In this document: positions 1-3,954 of the stretch, piece by piece
Position numbering within the stretch: position 1 is the first letter of the stretch
Layout: every line of letters starts with the position of its first letter
DNA from: Chloroflexota bacterium
GTDB lineage: Bacteria; Chloroflexota; Dehalococcoidia; GIF9; UBA5629
DNA: 5,831 bases
Reading direction: 5' to 3'
Assembly: GCA_020354105.1 (NCBI GenBank)
Contig: CP070642.1
Coordinates: forward strand, 160,320-166,150
Program-made: the position numbers and the translations under genes
Notes under the pieces: model-generated
Databases searched by the model: none
Seen by the model: the letters and a program-made list of their open reading frames with translations, nothing else
What the model was told of the DNA's origin: nothing

Positions 1-128
1 ACTTCGCCCTGAATTTCTCAGGGGCCTGTAGCGCTGCTGCCGCTTGTTGATGCGCCTCATAATCAGAAGTCAGAATCTAAATTTTGGCTGTTTGTTACTT
101 TTATTAGGCAACTGAGCTTTCAGACTTC
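1..128. other. Left-edge stretch without a supportable gene
   Basis: This is the DNA downstream of the flavoprotein gene. One minus-strand frame is open from 76 to the left edge (about 25 codons, including a run reading DYEAHQQAAAALQAPEKFRAK-like residues). It follows an in-frame TAG at 77-79 and has no ATG, GTG or TTG start and no ribosome binding site. A GC-rich inverted repeat CCCTGA/TCAGGG (7-12 and 18-23) has no T-run beside it. The stretch could be intergenic or hold a gene remnant continuing leftward; the window cannot decide. Confidence 0.4.
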
Positions 129-1247
129 TTAATGTTTCAGGGTTGCTGCAGCAACGGCTGCATTTTCATATTCCATTAGTAAAGTCTCAATAAGCTTCTC
201 AACAGAGATGATTGTATCTACCCTGTATGCATTAGCCCCGGCAAAGGCAAATCCTTTTTCAAGTCGCCCCTTTTTGGCATTGGTCAGGGCAGCACAAATG
301 CAATATGGCGAACTCACAAAATCGCAGGTTTTCAGACATTGCCAGGGGCATTTAAATGGTCTTTTAATTCCCAATGATACATCCTCAAGAAACCTGTTCT
401 TTATGGCTCTTCCCGGTAATCCAACCGGGCTGTCAATTATGGTAATATCCTCTTTTGTGCAATTAACGTATGCCTCCTTAAATTTTATGGAAACATCACA
501 CTCGTGAGTTGCCACAAACCTGGTGGCCATCTGCACGCCTTGCGCTCCCAATTGTATGAATTTATAAATGTCGGCACCTGTATACACACCACCGGCAGCG
601 ATTACGGGGATGCTCTTATTAAAATTCTGCTCATAGGGCTTTATCACAGAGATTACTTCCTGGAGTATCTTTTCCAACGAATGGTCAGGGTTATTTATCT
701 CCTCCTTTTTAAACCCGAGGTGTCCACCGGCTAATGGACCTTCAACAACCACGGCATCAGGCACCTGATTGTAGTGACTCCCCCAATATTGAAATATCAG
801 TTTTGTTGCCCTGGCAGAAGATACTATTGGAACAGCCTTAACTGCAGCTTTTCTCAATCCACTCGTTAGCAATGTCTCAGGGATATTCAGTGGGAGTCCG
901 GCACCAAGAAAAACTATGTCTATGCCTTCATCCACTGAAATCTGTAGAAGGTCATAGTAATCCGTAAGGGCTACCATCAGGTTAACGCCAACAATACCAG
1001 TAGTCATCTCCCTCGCTTTTCTTATTTCTCTCCGCAAGGCTTTTTCGTTGGCTCCCTTGAAATTACTGTTAAAATCAGGCTCAAGCATACCTATTCCAGT
1101 GGAAGAAATGACACCTATCCCTCCTTCGTTGGCGACTGCCGAGGCTAGCCCTGACAAAGAGATGCCAACGCCCATCCCACCTTGAATAATGGGTATCTTA
1201 GCCTCCAAATCACCTATCCGCAGTTTTGGTATGTTCCGGAAATCCAT
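129..1247 (-). CDS. Nitronate monooxygenase / FabK-like FMN-dependent flavoprotein
   Basis: The predicted 372-residue cytoplasmic TIM-barrel flavoprotein belongs to the 2-nitropropane dioxygenase/nitronate monooxygenase superfamily, which also contains the enoyl-ACP reductase FabK. Visible motifs, numbered from the ATG at 1247, are the N-terminal QGGMGVGIS loop (22-30), AGGH (173-176) with the family's conserved active-site His176, and the phosphate-binding AAGGVYTGADI (217-227) followed by QMATRF (239-244), where the family often has G before TRF. Near the C-terminus is a cysteine cluster C300-x3-C304-x3-C308-x7-C316-x-C318 in a CLKTC...PYCIC context. From memory, related anaerobe proteins carry a similar segment; an Fe-S or structural metal role is inference. 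The ATG at 1247 is preferred over an upstream GTG at 1256 because AAAGGAG (1262-1256) sits 8 nt before the ATG and overlaps the GTG. The gene appears monocistronic, from its own promoter with a long leader. Substrate (nitronate, enoyl thioester or other) is unknown. Confidence 0.88.
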   Translation of the reverse strand: MDFRNIPKLRIGDLEAKIPIIQGGMGVGISLSGLASAVANEGGIGVISSTGIGMLEPDFNSNFKGANEKALRREIRKAREMTTGIVGVNLMVALTDYYDLLQISVDEGIDIVFLGAGLPLNIPETLLTSGLRKAAVKAVPIVSSARATKLIFQYWGSHYNQVPDAVVVEGPLAGGHLGFKKEEINNPDHSLEKILQEVISVIKPYEQNFNKSIPVIAAGGVYTGADIYKFIQLGAQGVQMATRFVATHECDVSIKFKEAYVNCTKEDITIIDSPVGLPGRAIKNRFLEDVSLGIKRPFKCPWQCLKTCDFVSSPYCICAALTNAKKGRLEKGFAFAGANAYRVDTIISVEKLIETLLMEYENAAVAAATLKH

Positions 1248-1385
1248 GTATTGCACTCCTTTGTTCAGAAAACAATATCACCTGTTGGCCCCTATCCCTA
1301 ACAGCAGGGACGCCCGAAATTGGAGGTTACCGGCACTTTCTCAGACTCCCTGGGGGTGAGACCTCCCGGTGAGTTATGTAGTCTG
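1248..1385 (-). promoter_or_regulatory. Long structured 5' leader of the flavoprotein gene
   Basis: Counting from the predicted start of transcription near 1384, this leader is about 137 nt. Complementary segments by eye, minus strand 5' to 3', are: CAGACU (1385-1380) with AGUCUG (1347-1342); ACCGG (1370-1366) with CCGGU (1333-1329); ACCUCC (1326-1321 region) with GGAGGU (1366-1361); UCUCA (1361-1357) with UGAGA (1343-1339); GUCCCU (1311-1306) with AGGGAU (1300-1295); CUGUU in that hairpin's loop (about 1304-1300) with AACAG (1286-1282); and UUGUU (1275-1271) with AACAA (1265-1261), abutting the ribosome binding site. ACCGG/CCGGU and GAGGU/ACCUC cross, as do the loop CUGUU and AACAG, so pseudoknots or alternative folds are possible. 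I match it to no known riboswitch; the FMN riboswitch core is not visible. Function is inference. Confidence 0.4.
1256..1262 (-). promoter_or_regulatory. Shine-Dalgarno site deciding the flavoprotein start
   Basis: On the minus strand AAAGGAG is followed after 8 nt by ATG at 1247-1245. The alternative GTG begins at 1256, inside this site, so it cannot be served by it. This moves the start 9 bp (three codons) downstream of the longest reading frame. Confidence 0.75.
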
Positions 1386-1390
1386 CCCCC

Positions 1391-1419
1391 ATTATAATTA
1401 TTTCGCCGGGATTCGACAA
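1391..1419 (-). promoter_or_regulatory. Sigma70-like promoter for the flavoprotein gene
   Basis: On the minus strand, -35 TTGTCG (1419-1414; four of six consensus bases) is separated by exactly 17 bp from a perfect -10 TATAAT (1396-1391). Transcription would start near 1384, giving the long leader. No other convincing promoter lies between here and the gene. Confidence 0.6.
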
Positions 1420-1464
1420 AATTCCTGGCATGTCTCAAAATATTTTACGGTCCGGGGAACGTTA

Positions 1465-1494
1465 TTGACCAATTCACTTACGTTTACTTAGAAT
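1465..1494 (+). promoter_or_regulatory. Sigma70-like promoter for the alpha/beta hydrolase
   Basis: TTGACC (1465-1470; five of six) and TAGAAT (1489-1494; five of six) are 18 bp apart. A start near 1501 leaves an untranslated leader of about 50 nt before the ATG at 1553. It is back to back with, and about 45 bp from, the flavoprotein promoter, so a shared regulator could act on both. Confidence 0.55.
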
Positions 1495-1540
1495 ATAACT
1501 GTCTCTTAAATAGTAGGCAGCGATATAAGATAGACCAGAC

Positions 1541-1548
1541 AAGGAGGT
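1541..1548 (+). promoter_or_regulatory. Strong Shine-Dalgarno site of the hydrolase
   Basis: AAGGAGGT is a near-perfect complement of the 16S rRNA 3' end, and its GGAGG core ends 5 nt before the ATG at 1553. It fixes the start and suggests efficient translation. Confidence 0.85.
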
Positions 1549-1552
1549 CGTT

Positions 1553-2350
1553 ATGCAAATCGAGGCAAATGGTATCGCCATGAACTATGAAGTCAAGGGA
1601 ACGGGGGAAAATCTTGTCCTTATTCATGGTTTGGGTGACAACCTTAATATGTGGTATCACCAGGTTACTGTGTTTTCGAAGAGCTACCGGGTGATAACCT
1701 ATGATGTGAGAGGGTCCGGTAAAACTGAAAGCCCTGAAGGAGACTACTCAATCTCTATCCTGGCTAAAGATACCTACGAATTGATGCGGGGTATCAAAGT
1801 GGAAGGTGCTTATTTCCTTGGCTACTCTATGGGAGGACGTGTGGCTCTCGAGCTGGCACTCAGCCATCCCGAGATGGTAAAGGCGCTTATCCTGGCCAAT
1901 AGCTCCGTTGGTTTAACCACTCCTACCCCCGAAGCCTTAGAGCGGCGACGGGTGATGATGGACCTGATAGATAAAGGGGATGTGAAGAAATTCACTGAAA
2001 TGATGACCACCAATGCCTTTTCTCCTGGTTTCGAATCCAAAAACCCGGCCGAATTTAAGAAGTACATGGAAGTGAAGTCGCAGAATAAGCTCGATGGTGT
2101 TGGTAGACTGCTGGGTATGTTGGCTACGCCAGCATCACCGCCCGATTTAAGCAAAGTCAAATGCCCCGTGTTACTCATTGTGGGAGAAAAAGACCAATAT
2201 ATGGGGGTTGCTCAAGCCAAGCAAGCCAGTGAAATGATAGCAGGCTCAAAGGTGGTCGTTTTGCCCACCGGTCATGCCGCTGCCATTGAAATGCCGGACA
2301 AGTTTAACTCGGCTGTACTGGAATTCCTCTCAGAGGTGAGCAGGGGATAG
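1553..2350 (+). CDS. Alpha/beta fold hydrolase
   Basis: This 265-residue protein has full family length and no signal peptide, so it should be cytoplasmic. The classic catalytic set is visible: oxyanion-hole HGLGD (25-29), the strand-turn DVRGSGKT (51-58), nucleophile elbow GYSMGG (90-95) with Ser92, acidic residue Asp214 in VGEKDQYM, and His241 in TGHAAAIEMP. Residues about 120-195 form the variable cap that sets substrate choice. The overall pattern resembles the 3-oxoadipate enol-lactonase (PcaD)/esterase-like branch, but neighbours give no aromatic degradation genes, so a specific reaction cannot be assigned. It has its own promoter and ribosome binding site, is divergent from the flavoprotein gene and converges on the MFS gene with 19 bp between stop codons. 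No hairpin terminator is evident in that gap. Confidence 0.93.
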   Translation: MQIEANGIAMNYEVKGTGENLVLIHGLGDNLNMWYHQVTVFSKSYRVITYDVRGSGKTESPEGDYSISILAKDTYELMRGIKVEGAYFLGYSMGGRVALELALSHPEMVKALILANSSVGLTTPTPEALERRRVMMDLIDKGDVKKFTEMMTTNAFSPGFESKNPAEFKKYMEVKSQNKLDGVGRLLGMLATPASPPDLSKVKCPVLLIVGEKDQYMGVAQAKQASEMIAGSKVVVLPTGHAAAIEMPDKFNSAVLEFLSEVSRG

Positions 2351-2369
2351 CCTGGTAGCAATCTAGCTT

Positions 2370-3671
2370 TTATGACTGCGGCTGTTGCATGGGGTATTTG
2401 ATAAACAGTACCAGGATACCTCCCAGTGTTATTGCGGCAGCGAAGGTAAAGAAGGCAAAAGAGTAGCTGTTTGTGGTGTCGTAAATCCATCCGGCAAAGA
2501 AGGGCCCAGCGAATGCCCCAAGTATAGCGAAGGCATTGGTGTATCCCATGATTGCACCAAAGGCTTTCCATCCAAAAAGTTTAGCCCTCATTGCTGGTAC
2601 GATTGTGATTCGCATTCCGTAGCTTAAGCCGTAAACGACCACAAATACCCAGACCCATGGCATGCTTGTGGCTCGGGCGAGTATGAAGAGCCCGATTGCC
2701 TGGACAATGCAGGCGATAAAATAGAGGTACTTAACTTCCCATCTATCGGCAAGCCAGCCGCCAGCCAGCCGCCCAGGCACACTCATCAGAGTCATGGTGC
2801 CCAGAGCTGATGCAGCTATGACTTTGGAAATGCCCATGTCTTCAATGAGGGGGATCTGGTGTACCACAATAGCACTTAGCGTAGTCTGTCCAAAGATAAA
2901 GGCAACGATAAGCAGCCAGAAAGCCTGCGTCCTCATGGATTCTTTGAGTGTCAATCCCTCAAAATCTTTGTTGTCCTTAGCCTTTGTGTGCTCGCCTTTG
3001 GCGGTAGCTGGCGTATCTGTGACTGGCTTCTGTGTCTTGCCGTCCATCTGGAGCCCGTAGTGCTCCGGCCCATGGGGCTTGAGAACGAAGCTCATTCCCC
3101 AGCCTAAAGCAAAGGCTGTGGCTGCCAGAACAAGCATAGTTGTTCTCCAGTCGTAAGTGGTGATGAGCCAGGCGACAACTGGAACTATGATGGACCCGCC
3201 CAGAGCTCCGCCGGCGGTTAGAAAGCCCAGTGCCCGTCCTCGCTTTTCATTGAACCACTTGGCTACGCTCGTCTGAAGCGGCATATACAGTCCAGCGTTC
3301 ATACCCAGGGAGAGCAGCAGGCTGTAGCTGACTACGAACATCCAGAAACTCTGGATGTAAAACATCAGCAGGAAGCCCAGTGCTGCCATTGTCCAGCCAA
3401 CTCGTACCAGGAACCGTGGCCCCAGTTTATCTGCTATTGGACCGGTGATAAGCCCTTCCAGGCCACCTTCCAGTCGGGAGAGAGAGAAAACTATGGAAGT
3501 GGTGGCTCGTGACCAGCCAAACTCAGTCGAGATAGGATTGAAGAGAGCGCCGAAGGAGTAATACCATCCGCCGTAGCCGAACAAACAAAGCACGATGCCG
3601 GCGGCTACTATCCACCAACCATAGAATATATTCCCGATTTTTCCCGCTGCAGCTTTATCGTCAGCTAACAT
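2370..3671 (-). CDS. MFS transporter, OFA / monocarboxylate-like
   Basis: This 433-residue inner-membrane carrier has about twelve hydrophobic segments. Roughly, six lie at 18-38, 52-77, 90-108, 109-133, 147-169 and 176-197, then come a hydrophilic central loop (198-246, rich in K, T, D and E) and six more at 247-272, 283-305, 313-333, 337-360, 370-396 and 402-424. Motif A-type loops GPIADKLGPR (77-86) and GGWLADRW (304-311) sit after TM2 and TM8, as in the major facilitator superfamily. The FGWSRA (51-56) and RLEGG (66-70) segments resemble the oxalate:formate antiporter/monocarboxylate group; substrate is inferred to be a small organic anion, unproven. The ATG at 3671 is the only plausible start, but no Shine-Dalgarno precedes it. 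Its leader instead carries TCACCTCCT, the complement of one. It has its own promoter upstream and is separated from the surface-protein gene by 283 bp. Confidence 0.9.
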   Translation of the reverse strand: MLADDKAAAGKIGNIFYGWWIVAAGIVLCLFGYGGWYYSFGALFNPISTEFGWSRATTSIVFSLSRLEGGLEGLITGPIADKLGPRFLVRVGWTMAALGFLLMFYIQSFWMFVVSYSLLLSLGMNAGLYMPLQTSVAKWFNEKRGRALGFLTAGGALGGSIIVPVVAWLITTYDWRTTMLVLAATAFALGWGMSFVLKPHGPEHYGLQMDGKTQKPVTDTPATAKGEHTKAKDNKDFEGLTLKESMRTQAFWLLIVAFIFGQTTLSAIVVHQIPLIEDMGISKVIAASALGTMTLMSVPGRLAGGWLADRWEVKYLYFIACIVQAIGLFILARATSMPWVWVFVVVYGLSYGMRITIVPAMRAKLFGWKAFGAIMGYTNAFAILGAFAGPFFAGWIYDTTNSYSFAFFTFAAAITLGGILVLFIKYPMQQPQS

Positions 3672-3702
3672 GTTTAGAGTCAGGAGGTGAAATAAAAAAC
3701 AG

Positions 3703-3733
3703 TGGCCGCTTCCTGTAATGCTGATATCGGCCA
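3703..3733. repeat. Inverted repeat at the MFS transcription start
   Basis: TGGCCG (3703-3708) and CGGCCA (3728-3733) are perfect 6-bp inverted arms 19 bp apart, lying just downstream of the predicted MFS start of transcription. They could be a regulator site or a leader hairpin. Arms this short may also be chance. Confidence 0.3.
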
Positions 3734-3741
3734 GGTTGGCT

Positions 3742-3771
3742 AATATAGCACACTGTCAGTTAAAAGTTCAA
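3742..3771 (-). promoter_or_regulatory. Extended -10 promoter for the MFS gene
   Basis: On the minus strand, -35 TTGAAC (3771-3766; four of six) and -10 TATATT (3747-3742; five of six) are 18 bp apart, and TGC directly precedes the -10, giving an extended TGN element. Transcription would start near 3735, leaving about 64 nt before the ATG. The -35 is itself one half (GTTCAA on the plus strand) of a motif repeated at 3905-3919. Confidence 0.5.
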
Positions 3772-3917
3772 ACTCGCCACTGGAGACAGAGAAAGAGTGC
3801 TTGCGGAGATAAAAGAGTTGTTGGCAGAAAGAGATACTTTTTGAGAAGACTTTAAGGGCGACACCAAATGACGAAATGTTCACTCGAATTGAACAGGGGG
3901 AACCGTTCAAACTTTGA
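3764..3917 (+). pseudogene. Possible C-terminal remnant of a decayed gene
   Basis: Two short plus-strand frames look protein-like and are offset by one base. The first, 3764-3841, follows TAA at 3761-3763 and ends with LAEIKELLAERDTF before TGA at 3842-3844. The second is open from 3813 and ends PNDEMFTRIEQGEPFKL before TGA at 3915-3917. Removing one T from the TTTTT run at 3838-3842 would join them into a continuous amphipathic, charged tail of about 50 residues. No start codon or upstream body of the gene is present, and the MFS promoter now lies at its left end. I do not recognise the family. Chance open frames are the alternative, since each piece is under 35 codons. Confidence 0.27.
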
Positions 3918-3919
3918 AC
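3877..3919. repeat. Two adjacent palindromes sharing a GTTCA/TGAAC core
   Basis: TGTTCA (3877-3882)/TGAACA (3890-3895) with a 7-bp spacer is followed 9 bp later by GTTCAA (3905-3910)/TTGAAC (3914-3919) with a 3-bp spacer. The 9-mer GTTCAAACT at 3905-3913 recurs at 3766-3774 over the MFS -35. They lie downstream of the surface-protein stop (minus strand). Roles as operators, or as a weak terminator hairpin for that gene, are both possible. No good T-run follows on the minus strand. Confidence 0.35.
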
Positions 3920-3954
3920 AGACCCTTATTGGCCGCCTTACAAAACCGATTTGG

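Noticed and set aside
7..23. CCCTGA/TCAGGG hairpin as a terminator
   Set aside because: The 6-bp stem has no T-run on either strand.
1248..1390. FMN, TPP, SAM or T-box riboswitch in the flavoprotein leader
   Set aside because: Isolated matches such as CUGAGA were seen, but the remaining conserved cores of these classes could not be found by eye.
1822..2178. Minus-strand 118-codon frame inside the hydrolase
   Set aside because: It is antisense to the catalytic-domain and cap coding sequence of a clear alpha/beta hydrolase, with no domain of its own.
2351..2369. Bidirectional terminator between hydrolase and MFS genes
   Set aside because: The 19-bp gap and flanks show only 3-4 bp complementary arms and no proper hairpin with a T-run.
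3702..3743. A 13-codon plus-strand frame from GTG 3702 behind a perfect Shine-Dalgarno
   Set aside because: Spacing is too long (about 14 nt from GGAGG), the product is tiny and nothing supports translation; kept only as a possible relic site.
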